DNA of 64,000 nucleotides from Mediterranea sp. An20 (GTDB taxonomy: Bacteria; Bacteroidota; Bacteroidia; Bacteroidales; Bacteroidaceae). Both the position numbers and the translations under genes were made by a program. The notes below the pieces were generated by a model. The model saw only the letters and a list, made by a program, of their open reading frames with translations, had not been told where the DNA came from and did no database searches. Shown piece by piece: positions 31,820 to 39,236 of this stretch; within the stretch, counting starts at the first letter, position 1; each line of letters starts with the position of its first letter. The stretch spans positions 1 to 64,000 of the forward strand of contig NZ_NFJV01000006.1 in the NCBI RefSeq assembly GCF_002160055.1. Direction: 5' to 3'.

Positions 31820-33013
31820 TTAAAGTTCCAAATCTCCGTCAAATACCTCATGCCAAGGCAATCCTTGTTTGTTCAACTGTTCCATGAAGGGATCGGGGTC
31901 GAATTCTTCTACATTCCATACACCCGGGCGTTTCCACAGACCTTTAAGGAACATCATGGCTCCAATCATGGCAGGTACGCCTGTTGTGTAGCTTACCCCT
32001 TGCATACCGGTTTCCTGGTAGGCGGCCTGATGGCTGCAGTTATTATATACGTAATATGTACGCTCCTTACCGTCCTTCAATCCACGGATACGACATCCGA
32101 TAGAGGTTTCCCCGTCGTAGTTCTCGCCCAGGTCCTGCGGGTTGGGCAATACGGCCTTGAGGAATTGCAAAGGTACGATTTTCATGCCGTTGTAATCAAT
32201 GGGGTCAATGCGTGCCATGCCTATATCTTGGATAACCCGCAGATGTGTCAGGTATTCTTGTCCGAAAGTCATCCAGAAGCGTGCCCGCTTGATGGTAGGG
32301 AAGTTCTTTACCAGCGATTCCAGTTCTTCGTGGTAAAGCAGGTAGGAGTCACGCGGACCAATGTTGGGATAATTCAGAGACTTGTGTATTTCCAGCGGTT
32401 GGGTAGTGACCCACTGACCGTTTTCATAATAGCGTCCGTTTTGGGTGATTTCGCGGATGTTGATTTCCGGATTGAAGTTGGTAGCGAAGGCTTTGTGGTG
32501 GTTGCCGGCATTACAGTCCACAATATCTAAGTATTGGATTTCGTCGAAGTAATGTTTGGCTGCGTATGCAGTATAAATGCCGCTCACTCCCGGGTCGAAT
32601 CCACATCCTAAAATGGCAGTCAGCCCGGCCTCTTCAAAGCGTTTTTTGTAAGCCCATTGCCAGCTGTATTCAAAGTGTGCTACGTCCTTAGGCTCGTAGT
32701 TGGCCGTATCCAGGTAGTTTACGCCTGTCTTCAGGCAGGCTTCCATGATGGTAAGGTCCTGATAGGGAAGAGCCACGTTGATGACGATTTCCGGCTTGAA
32801 ACTGTTCATTAACTCTACGAGCTCGTCCACATTGTCGGCATCGACCTGTGCGGTCTGGATGTTGGGATTGCCGATGGCCTTCACCACGGCGTCACATTTC
32901 GATTTTGTGCGGCTGGCAATCATAATGTCGGTAAAGACATCGGGATTCTGAGCCACCTTGTGGGCAACAACGGTACCTACACCGCCTGCACCGATAATAA
33001 GAACTTTGGCCAT
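31820..33013 (-). CDS. Saccharopine dehydrogenase-family protein, probably carboxynorspermidine dehydrogenase
   Basis: The 397 residues begin with a Rossmann motif 'VLIIGAGGVGTVVAHKVAQNP' and continue 'IMIASRTKSKCDAVVKAI', 'INVALPYQDLTIMEACLKTGVNYLDTANYEP' region (key: YLDTANYE), 'GCGFDPGVSGIYTAYAAKHYFDEI' and 'VVDCNAGNHHKAFATNFNPEINIREI' like parts. This pattern belongs to the Lys1-like group that in Bacteroides serves as carboxy(nor)spermidine dehydrogenase in spermidine synthesis. Exact substrate is inferred from the group. It heads the bcp-recA operon and has a consensus promoter 60 bases upstream. Confidence 0.87.
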   Translation of the reverse strand: MAKVLIIGAGGVGTVVAHKVAQNPDVFTDIMIASRTKSKCDAVVKAIGNPNIQTAQVDADNVDELVELMNSFKPEIVINVALPYQDLTIMEACLKTGVNYLDTANYEPKDVAHFEYSWQWAYKKRFEEAGLTAILGCGFDPGVSGIYTAYAAKHYFDEIQYLDIVDCNAGNHHKAFATNFNPEINIREITQNGRYYENGQWVTTQPLEIHKSLNYPNIGPRDSYLLYHEELESLVKNFPTIKRARFWMTFGQEYLTHLRVIQDIGMARIDPIDYNGMKIVPLQFLKAVLPNPQDLGENYDGETSIGCRIRGLKDGKERTYYVYNNCSHQAAYQETGMQGVSYTTGVPAMIGAMMFLKGLWKRPGVWNVEEFDPDPFMEQLNKQGLPWHEVFDGDLEL

Positions 33014-33072
33014 TGTCTTTTTTTATTATTAGAATGTATCTGTTTGAATGGAAAAATCTTGTTTATCGTCAG

Positions 33073-33104
33073 CAAATATACGGTTTAATTCTCAGGTAGG
33101 CAAA
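33073..33104 (-). promoter_or_regulatory. Bacteroides-type promoter for the dehydrogenase-bcp-recA operon
   Basis: On the minus strand TTTG (33101-33104) is followed after 20 bases by TATATTTG (33073-33080), a full consensus match. The start codon at 33013 is 60 bases downstream. Confidence 0.8.
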
Positions 33105-33189
33105 CAATCGCCTTTCAAAATCCCTATGGACATCATACCATTTTCTATCTCCATTATGAACAAAATGTTTTTCGTATGGTTATTTTGTT

Positions 33190-33197
33190 TACCTTTG
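33190..33197 (+). promoter_or_regulatory. -7 box for the META lipoprotein gene
   Basis: TACCTTTG followed by C matches TAnnTTTG. A weak TGTTT lies about 20 bases upstream. The start codon is 96 bases downstream. Confidence 0.55.
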
Positions 33198-33292
33198 CAG
33201 CACGTCTCTTCTGTATGAGTGCAGTATAGATGACTGATTTTGTTTATATAATGATTGAGTTATCAGATTTTAATATTAAAAAGAAAAGTACG

Positions 33293-34093
33293 ATGAAAAA
33301 GTTTTTTGTATCTTTTTGTCTGGCAGCGGCAACTTTAGGGCTGTCATCGTGTGGTTCTACCAAGAACACGGCTGTGTTGGCCGATATTGATGGTGAATGG
33401 AGTATCATTGAAATTAACGGTGCCGCCGTAGTTCCAGCGCCCGGACAGGCTTACCCTTACATAGGTTTCGATAAAGCAACGGGACGGGTGCATGGCAATG
33501 CCGGGTGTAACCGCCTGATGGGTTCGTTTGACGTGCAGGCTGCTCCTGGCACTATCGACTTGTCCAGACTGGGTACTACGCGCATGATGTGTCCGGACAT
33601 GACTGTGGAACAAAATGTGCTCAACGCCTTGGCCCAGGTGAAACAGTATGTCCGTTTGGGTGATGAAAACATTGGACTGTGCGGCAAGTCGCTCAAACGT
33701 CCCATCATGGTGTTGAAGCGCAAGGCACCCGACATGACTTTGGCTGATTTGAACGGTAAGTGGAAGATTGTGGAAGCAGGAGGAGTGGCGATTCCTGATA
33801 CCTTGGAGAATCAGCCTTTCATTGAGTTGGATACAGCCGCAAAGACCATGCACGGACAGGCTGGCTGCAACCTTATTAACGGAGGTTTTCAGACGGAAGA
33901 AGGTGAGCCGGCGTCTATTTCATTCCCTCAGTTCATTAGTACCATGATGGCCTGCCCTGATATGGAGATTGAGGACCGTGTGAAGCAGGCATTGAATGCT
34001 ACCCGTACTTTTGCCCGTATTCAGGATGGGGAAAACCGCGTTGGATTCTATGATGCGGAAGGGACATTGGTAGTGGTTCTGATAAAAGAATAA
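33293..34093 (+). CDS. Lipoprotein with two META (HslJ-like) domains
   Basis: A signal peptide ends in the lipobox LSSC (Cys20 of MKKFFVSFCLAAATLGLSSC), so the 266-residue protein should be a membrane-anchored lipoprotein. Two META domains follow: about 30-145 ('IDGEWSIIEINGAAVVPAPG', 'GNAGCNRLMGSF', 'GTTRMMCPDMTVEQNVL') and about 150-266 ('LNGKWKIVEAGGVAIPD', 'GQAGCNLINGGF', 'ISTMMACPDMEIEDRVKQAL'). In each, Cys of GCN and Cys of M(A/M)CPDM could form a disulfide. META/HslJ proteins are linked to stress and antibiotic tolerance in other bacteria; the role here is unknown. ATG 33293 was chosen over a start 21 codons upstream because the signal peptide begins there. Confidence 0.9.
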   Translation: MKKFFVSFCLAAATLGLSSCGSTKNTAVLADIDGEWSIIEINGAAVVPAPGQAYPYIGFDKATGRVHGNAGCNRLMGSFDVQAAPGTIDLSRLGTTRMMCPDMTVEQNVLNALAQVKQYVRLGDENIGLCGKSLKRPIMVLKRKAPDMTLADLNGKWKIVEAGGVAIPDTLENQPFIELDTAAKTMHGQAGCNLINGGFQTEEGEPASISFPQFISTMMACPDMEIEDRVKQALNATRTFARIQDGENRVGFYDAEGTLVVVLIKE

Positions 34094-34099
34094 CCGGAA

Positions 34100-34573
34100 A
34101 TGCAGAAAATCATTAACCCTTGGAAGGAAACTGAGGGATATAATTGTTTTGGCTGTTCTCCCGGCAACCCTGCGGGGCTGCACATGGATTTTTATGAGGA
34201 TGGTGATGAGATAGTATGCCGGTGGGTACCCCGTGCAGAATATCAGGGCTGGCTGCATACACTTCATGGGGGCATTCAGTCGGTGATGCTCGATGAGATT
34301 TGCGGCTGGGTGGTATTCCGCAAATTGCAGACTGCCGGTGTCACCACCAAGATGGAGACTCGCTTCCGTAAATCTGTTTCTACGGATGACAGCTTTGTGA
34401 TGCTTCGTGCCCGGCTGCGTGAGACGCGGCGTAATCTGGCCATTATCGATGCCCGGCTTTATGACAGTCGTGGCGAACTTTGCACCGAGGCGGTTTGTAC
34501 CTACTTTACCTTTCCGCCCGAAAAGGCTGCGCAGGAGATGGCTTTTCACCAGTGCAGGGTGGAAGGTGAGTAA
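34100..34573 (+). CDS. PaaI-family hotdog thioesterase
   Basis: The 157-residue protein has the hotdog pattern: 'CFGCSPGNPAGLHMDFYEDGDEIVCRW', the core 'YQGWLHTLHGGIQSVMLDEICGWVVF' with the conserved HGG and acidic residue (D/E), and 'TTKMETRFRKSV'. Family members hydrolyse acyl-CoA thioesters. The N-terminal CFGCSPxNPxGL segment is common in Bacteroidetes members. It follows the META gene after six bases, so the two are probably co-transcribed. Confidence 0.85.
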   Translation: MQKIINPWKETEGYNCFGCSPGNPAGLHMDFYEDGDEIVCRWVPRAEYQGWLHTLHGGIQSVMLDEICGWVVFRKLQTAGVTTKMETRFRKSVSTDDSFVMLRARLRETRRNLAIIDARLYDSRGELCTEAVCTYFTFPPEKAAQEMAFHQCRVEGE

Positions 34574-34624
34574 AAGAAGAGAGAAAATCGTGTCAGTTCT
34601 CTGACCAGAACGTAATTTATGCCC

Positions 34625-34726
34625 AAAAACAGGGAGGCTGTATCGGAATAGAGTACAGATGGTTATATTGTCCAAAGGAACGGAATGATAGTCTGAACTC
34701 TTTTTTGAGACAGCCTCCTTGTTTGT
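34625..34726. repeat. 102-bp element bounded by 29-bp inverted repeats (MITE-like, or long terminator)
   Basis: Arms 34625-34653 and 34698-34726 pair at 23 of 29 positions around the shared core AGGCTGT-TC, with a 44-base centre. No reading frame. It follows the thioesterase gene by about 50 bases. It could be a miniature insertion whose ends recall insertion-sequence termini, or simply an extended terminator stem. No convincing target duplication is visible. Confidence 0.55.
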
Positions 34727-34942
34727 AGATAAGCGGTTGGCACCCGGATGCCCGGGTTGTCAGTTATTTCCTGCCTGTAACATTGAAATATCGGGCAATC
34801 CTTTCAGTTATTTCAGCCTCCCCTTGCAGAAGTTGGCAGGACCTCCGAATTCCTTTTCATAGTATAGACTAACTATGAACTGCAACTTATTTTTTCCTTG
34901 AAAAAATACAACTTGCCTTTTCGGATGGCTCATCATAAACAG

Positions 34943-35024
34943 TGCCGGGCGCTAAGCAGCGAATAGCCGGGCGCTAAGCAGCATACTTCCAGGCTATAGG
35001 CAGCATACTTGTTATATATTAGAA
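34943..35024 (-). repeat. Dispersed 22-bp-unit intergenic element, copy F
   Basis: In minus orientation the box is 35009-35024 (plus strand TTGTTATATATTAGAA), and units of exactly 22 bp are 34987-35008, 34965-34986 and 34943-34964. Units 2 and 3 share GCTGCTTAGCGCCCGGC and unit 1 ends CTGGAA. Ends are diverged. It lies upstream of the AraC gene with the box on the gene side. The rest of 34727-35198 shows no other clear feature. Confidence 0.75.
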
Positions 35025-35198
35025 GCAATATATTGATAGTCAGTGGTATATGTGTCCGTCAGTAACTAAGCGATAAGGATAGGGTTTCTTCCCGGTTGGT
35101 AGCCGGGCGATGCGGCCCATGAGTACCATTATTACAGAAATAAATACCTCGATTACCTGTGATGCAGGCAGATAGGTGGATGGTTGGGGAAGAAGAAG

Positions 35199-35206
35199 TA
35201 TATTTG
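35199..35206 (+). promoter_or_regulatory. -7 box for the AraC-type gene
   Basis: TATATTTG matches TAnnTTTG. No clear TTTG upstream at normal spacing. The proposed start codon is 17 bases downstream, so the leader would be very short. Confidence 0.45.
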
Positions 35207-35222
35207 TGACCTGAAATTATGC

Positions 35223-36143
35223 ATGACGGACAGTATGATGAGTAGTATAATAAAGGCCGATACGATTCAGCAGTATAATCAGTTTTTTGGACAGCAAACC
35301 CGCCATCCGCAAGTCGACATCATTCATTTTGACCATTCGGAAAACCAGCCTACGCACAAGATGACATTCGGTTTTTATGCCTTGTTTCTGGTAAAAACAG
35401 TAGGCATTACGATGGATTACGGCAAGACTAAATATGATTTTGATGAAAGTACTGTCATTTGTCTGGCACCCGGACAGACCATCGGGGTTTATCGGATGCC
35501 GGGTGGTCCTGTGCCGGAGGCTGTAGGACTGTTGTTTCATCCCGACCTTTTGCTTGGTACGTCATTGGCTTCAAAGATGAAGCAGTTTACTTTTTTCTCT
35601 TATTCTTCCAACGAAGCCCTGCATTTGTCTGCCGATGAAAGTCTCATTGTACAAGATTATATGGATAAAGTACAGAGGGAACTGGAACATCCCATGGATA
35701 AGTTTTCCAAACAGTTATTAGTCTCTAACATTGAAGTCTTACTTTACTATTGCATGCGTTTCTTTGAGCGTCAGTTCGCCAGTCGCGAAAAGCTAAATAA
35801 CGATGTCCTTGTGTGTTTTGAGCAATTATTGAACGAATACTGGGATTCCGGTGAGGCAAGGCAGCATGGCCTTCCTACCGTAAAGTATTTTGCCGACAAA
35901 ATATGCCTTTCCTCCAATTACTTTGGCGATTTGATAAAGTCTATTACAGGAAAAAGTCCGCAGGAATACATACAAGCCAAGATTGTAGAGGTAGCTAAGG
36001 AGGCAATTCTGAATCCTTTTCTGACGGCAAAGGAAGTTGCAGGAATGTTAGGTTTCCAATATCCGCAACATTTTCTTCGTTTCTTTAAGAAGCAGGTAGG
36101 CTGTACGCCCAAAGAGTATAAGCAGAATAGTTCGAAAGCGTAA
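35223..36143 (+). CDS. AraC-family transcriptional regulator
   Basis: The 306-residue protein has an N-terminal ligand/dimerisation part of about 180 residues ('DIIHFDHSENQPTHKMTFGFYALFLVKTVG', 'ICLAPGQTIGVYRMPGG', key turns of a cupin-like fold) and a C-terminal AraC domain ('TVKYFADKICLSSNYFGDLIKSITGKSPQEYI', 'LTAKEVAGMLGFQYPQHFLRFFKKQVGCTPKEY' in part). Full-length AraC proteins of this type often respond to small molecules and control adjacent or dispersed genes; the target is not evident here. Start is uncertain: ATG at 35223 (MTDSMMSS) is given, but ATGs at 35235 or 35238 are possible and a TTG lies further up. Confidence 0.88.
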   Translation: MTDSMMSSIIKADTIQQYNQFFGQQTRHPQVDIIHFDHSENQPTHKMTFGFYALFLVKTVGITMDYGKTKYDFDESTVICLAPGQTIGVYRMPGGPVPEAVGLLFHPDLLLGTSLASKMKQFTFFSYSSNEALHLSADESLIVQDYMDKVQRELEHPMDKFSKQLLVSNIEVLLYYCMRFFERQFASREKLNNDVLVCFEQLLNEYWDSGEARQHGLPTVKYFADKICLSSNYFGDLIKSITGKSPQEYIQAKIVEVAKEAILNPFLTAKEVAGMLGFQYPQHFLRFFKKQVGCTPKEYKQNSSKA

Positions 36144-36241
36144 GAGGATGTGTTTGTGCTGTTGCAAGTTGAGGGAGGCACTGTGTCGAAGTCAGTTTTT
36201 AGTGTCGGTTAAAATGTTGCTTAGCCTGATTGGGGTGACTA

Positions 36242-36331
36242 TTTTTGAGGATTTTTCTCTGTGGTTGTGAGGAGCGTAGCAGGCTGCGTGCCGAAGGACA
36301 ACAAGGAAAAAGACCGGAGAAAACCTCAAAA
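36242..36331. repeat. Inverted-repeat element, probable structured RNA or dispersed palindromic repeat
   Basis: TTTTGAGGATTTTTCTC on the left pairs with GGAGAAAACCTCAAAA on the right with one small bulge; between them lie further complementary pieces (TTGT/ACAA, GTAGC/GCTGC). It sits in the 360-base gap between the AraC gene and yccF. The interior has the look of a dispersed Bacteroides repeat, but only one copy is in this window. Confidence 0.45.
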
Positions 36332-36437
36332 GCGACAGAATAAAATCTTTCAGAGAGAGAATCCAAACCGGCTCTTAGTGCTTGGATGAGAGAAGATAAC
36401 GAAAAGATGGTGCTTCTTGGAAGAATAATTGAATATT

Positions 36438-36471
36438 TTTGGAGCTAATTCAGCACAAATATTTATCTTTG
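36438..36471 (+). promoter_or_regulatory. Bacteroides-type promoter for yccF
   Basis: TTTG at 36438-36441 and TATCTTTG at 36464-36471, with a 22-base spacer slightly longer than usual. The start codon is 33 bases downstream. Confidence 0.55.
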
Positions 36472-36504
36472 TCCTTGTAATGAAGTGTAAAAACGGATAA
36501 GCTT

Positions 36505-36879
36505 ATGGGTTGTTTTATGAATGTTTTGTGGCTGGTATTGGGCGGCGTTTTCACAGCCATTGAATATGTAATATCGAGTTTGTTGCTGATGGTGACCATT
36601 GTGGGCATTCCCTTCGGCATGCAGACTTTGAAGCTGGCAGGGCTGGCCCTATGGCCGTTTGGCAAGAAGGTGGTGAGCGGTGAACGTTCGAGCGGCTGCC
36701 TGCATGTGCTGATGAATGTGCTTTGGATTCTGTTGGGAGGCATTTGGATTGCTGTATCCCACTTGATTTTTGGAGCTATTCTCTGCATCACAGTCGTTGG
36801 TATTCCTTTCGGATTGCAGCATTTCAAACTGGCAGGACTGGCTCTGACACCTTTTGGAAAGGATATTGTTAATGATTGA
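36505..36879 (+). CDS. yccF: YccF-family (DUF307) inner membrane protein
   Basis: A 124-residue protein with two similar halves, each with a hydrophobic pair and the motif 'VGIPFGxQxxKLAGLALxPFGK': 'TIVGIPFGMQTLKLAGLALWPFGKKV' near 35-60 in part and 'VVGIPFGLQHFKLAGLALTPFGKDIV' near the C-terminus in part. 'MNVLWLVLGGVFTAIEY' and 'MNVLWILLGGIWIAVSH' begin the halves. This tandem repeat is the hallmark of YccF; its role is not established. It is a single gene ended by a hairpin at 36913-36958. Confidence 0.9.
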   Translation: MGCFMNVLWLVLGGVFTAIEYVISSLLLMVTIVGIPFGMQTLKLAGLALWPFGKKVVSGERSSGCLHVLMNVLWILLGGIWIAVSHLIFGAILCITVVGIPFGLQHFKLAGLALTPFGKDIVND

Positions 36880-36912
36880 TGAGACGGTCTCTTTCCTCTT
36901 TCTGTTGAAAAA

Positions 36913-36958
36913 ATAAATGGTTAATAGAACACCTGGGTGTCTGCCATTAACCATTTAT
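36913..36958. terminator. Hairpin between convergent yccF and carboxyltransferase genes
   Basis: ATAAATGGTTAAT (36913-36925) pairs perfectly with ATTAACCATTTAT (36946-36958); an inner ACACC/GGTGT stem fills the loop. A-rich sequence to the left and T-rich to the right allow termination from both sides. Confidence 0.75.
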
Positions 36959-36980
36959 CATTTATTGTTGCCTCCTTGCC

Positions 36981-38513
36981 TTACAGCGGCATGTTTCCAT
37001 GCTTCTTCGGCGGATTGCTCTGGTTCTTGTTGTGAGCCATTTCCAAAGCTTGTACCAGTTTGTAGCGTGTATCGCGCGGCAGGATGACTTCGTCGATATA
37101 GCCCCGTTCGGCGGCACGGTAAGGGTTGGAGAATTTCTCGTCGTATTCTTTTATAATATTGGTTTTTTCTTCGGGCGAAGCCTTGCGGTAAAGAATGTTC
37201 ACCGCTCCTTCGGCACCCATCACGGCAATCTGTGCCTGCGGATAAGCCAAGTTGATGTCGGCTCCCGTAGGTTTGCTGGACATGACGATGTAAGCGCCTC
37301 CGTAGGCTTTGCGGGTGATGAGCGTAATCTTGGGCACGGTGGCTTCGGCATAGGCATAAACTATCTTGGCACCGTGGCGGATGATACCGTTATGTTCCTG
37401 TACGGTACCGGGCAGGAAGCCAGGCACGTCCTCGAAGGTGATGAGGGGGATGTTGAAGCAGTCGCAGAAGCGGATGAAGCGGGCAGCCTTGTCACTGGCA
37501 TCGATGTCGAGCACACCGGCTAAGTAGGCAGGCTGGTTGGCCACGATACCTACGGAGCGTCCGTTCAAGCGTCCGAAGCCGATGACCACGTTTTTGGCAA
37601 AGTGAGGCATGACTTCGAAGAAATACTGGTTGTCCAGCACCGGTTCAATGATGTCCTTGATGTCGTAGGGCAGGTTCGGGTCTTCAGGAATGATTGTCTG
37701 GAGCGACTCTGTCTGTCGGTGTATGTCGTCCGTGCAGGCAGTGAAGGGAGCATCCTCCATGTTGTTGCTGGGCAGGAAGCTGAGCAGCTCACGGATGGTC
37801 ATGATGGTTTCCTCTTCGTTGTTGCACATGAAGTGGGTAACTCCGCTCTTTGAGCTATGCGTGTAAGCACCGCCCAGTTCTTCTTTGTCTACCACCTCGT
37901 TGGTGACGGTCTTCACCACATCCGGGCCGGTAATGAACATGTGGCTCTGCTCTTTCACCATGAAGATGAAGTCGGTCAATGCAGGCGAGTAGCAGGCACC
38001 GCCGGCGCAAGGCCCCAAAATGGCAGAGATTTGCGGGATGACGCCCGAAGCGATGGTGTTCTGATAGAAGATGGACGCATAACCTTCGAGGCTGTTCACC
38101 CCTTCCTGGATGCGGGCACCGCCCGAGTCGTTGAGGGCGATGATGGGAGCACCGTTCTTCAAAGCCAGTTCCTGCACCTTGACTATCTTGGCGGCGTTGG
38201 TTTCGCTCAGCGATCCGCCGTGGGCAGTGAAGTCATAGGCATAGACAAACACCAGGCGGCCGTCTATCTTGCCGTAACCTGTCACCATACCGTCGCCGGC
38301 AATCTGTTTCTTCTCCATGCCGAAGTTCGTGCAACGGTGTGTGACGAACTTGTCCAGCTCATTGAACGAGCCTTTGTCCAACAGCATGTCGATGCGTTCG
38401 CGGGCGGTCATCTTGCCCAGCGTGTGTTGCTTCTCTATCTTGTCCACGCCACCGCCCAGCGAGGCGCGCTTGTCCAGTTCTTCAAACTGGCGGTATATTT
38501 CTTCTCTGTTCAT
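36981..38513 (-). CDS. Acyl-CoA carboxylase carboxyltransferase subunit (propionyl-CoA carboxylase beta / methylmalonyl-CoA decarboxylase alpha type)
   Basis: The 510-residue protein has both carboxyltransferase lobes: N-terminal 'GKMTARERIDMLLDKGSFNELD', 'ALNDSGGARIQEGVNSLEGY' and 'SAILGPCAGGACYSPALTDF' (acyl-CoA side), and C-terminal 'FVDVPGFLPGT'-like 'FEDVPGFLPGTVQEHNGIIR', 'LITRKAYGGAYIVMSSK' and 'AQIAVMGAEGAVNILYRK' (carboxybiotin side). It transfers CO2 between biotin and an acyl-CoA, most likely propionyl-CoA. The gene follows the biotin carrier and biotin carboxylase genes on the same strand, so the three subunits form one enzyme. In Bacteroides such an enzyme links propionyl-CoA and methylmalonyl-CoA in propionate and succinate metabolism. 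Confidence 0.93.
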   Translation of the reverse strand: MNREEIYRQFEELDKRASLGGGVDKIEKQHTLGKMTARERIDMLLDKGSFNELDKFVTHRCTNFGMEKKQIAGDGMVTGYGKIDGRLVFVYAYDFTAHGGSLSETNAAKIVKVQELALKNGAPIIALNDSGGARIQEGVNSLEGYASIFYQNTIASGVIPQISAILGPCAGGACYSPALTDFIFMVKEQSHMFITGPDVVKTVTNEVVDKEELGGAYTHSSKSGVTHFMCNNEEETIMTIRELLSFLPSNNMEDAPFTACTDDIHRQTESLQTIIPEDPNLPYDIKDIIEPVLDNQYFFEVMPHFAKNVVIGFGRLNGRSVGIVANQPAYLAGVLDIDASDKAARFIRFCDCFNIPLITFEDVPGFLPGTVQEHNGIIRHGAKIVYAYAEATVPKITLITRKAYGGAYIVMSSKPTGADINLAYPQAQIAVMGAEGAVNILYRKASPEEKTNIIKEYDEKFSNPYRAAERGYIDEVILPRDTRYKLVQALEMAHNKNQSNPPKKHGNMPL

Positions 38514-38576
38514 AGTTATTTGTTTTTTAGCTACGGGCTACAAGCCGACTTGTTGTTCATAGCTAAATCTCATTGC

Positions 38577-39098
38577 TTATTCATTCTCTTCCTTGATTAC
38601 TTCCAGCTCAATCAGTGTCTGGTTGGCATTGACGGCCTCACCCTCGGCTACGAGGATGTTGCGCACCACGCAGTCGGCACTGACTTTGTAATTGCTCTGC
38701 ATCTTCATCGCTTCGAGCACGATGGCGATGTCGCCTGCAGCCAGCAGGTCGCCCACTTTGACGGGTATGCTGACCACCTTACCAGGCATGGGAGCTACAA
38801 TCTTGTCTCCTTGTTTTTCGTCCGCACCCCGGCGCATGTGCAGGTATTTGGCCTGCGTGTCTACTATATCCACGTGGAACGAGCGGGTCAGGATATTGAC
38901 ATCGTAGTTCTTGCCTCCCTCGCCGCGCACCAGTCCGGCGTTGAACGAGTTGCCGTTATGCAGGATGGAGCAGTTGCCGTTTTCGGCCATCACGATGTCT
39001 ACCTCCACAGGTTTGCCGTCGATGGTAAGCTGCACTTTGTTTCCTTCTTTGCTGACCAGCGTGACGTCGGCCACGCGGTCTCCGATATGAATTTCCAT
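38577..39098 (-). CDS. Biotin carboxyl carrier subunit of acyl-CoA carboxylase
   Basis: The 173-residue protein ends in a biotinyl domain with the lysine in 'VLEAMKMQSNYKVSADCVV' (EAMKM). About 90 N-terminal residues ('MEIHIGDRVADVTLVSKEG', 'IDKPVEV'-like beta-rich part) probably bridge the other subunits, as the BT-like domain of propionyl-CoA carboxylase does; this is inference. 'GDKIVAPMPGKVVSIPVKVGD' precedes the biotin hairpin. It sits between accC-like and carboxyltransferase genes. Confidence 0.93.
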   Translation of the reverse strand: MEIHIGDRVADVTLVSKEGNKVQLTIDGKPVEVDIVMAENGNCSILHNGNSFNAGLVRGEGGKNYDVNILTRSFHVDIVDTQAKYLHMRRGADEKQGDKIVAPMPGKVVSIPVKVGDLLAAGDIAIVLEAMKMQSNYKVSADCVVRNILVAEGEAVNANQTLIELEVIKEENE

Positions 39099-39117
39099 AT
39101 TATAATATTAAATATCG

Positions 39118-39218
39118 AAGAATGAAGAGTGAAGAAACAGGAATTCCTGTGTAGAGCGGCCAAACTTACTAAGAATCAAAAGAAATGTCTGCTTGCCGTT
39201 GATTCTCCATTCTTCATT
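39118..39218. repeat. Imperfect palindrome of AATGAAGAATGAAGAAT type, copy 1
   Basis: AATGAAGAGTGAAGAA (39121-39136) is nearly complementary to the inverse CATTCTTCATT-type arm at 39201-39218. The same arm sequence recurs as a cleaner hairpin at 48161-48210. This copy lies between the biotin carboxylase and biotin carrier genes, where it may shape relative expression. Confidence 0.5.
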
Positions 39219-39236
39219 CGTAATTCTTCCTTAATT

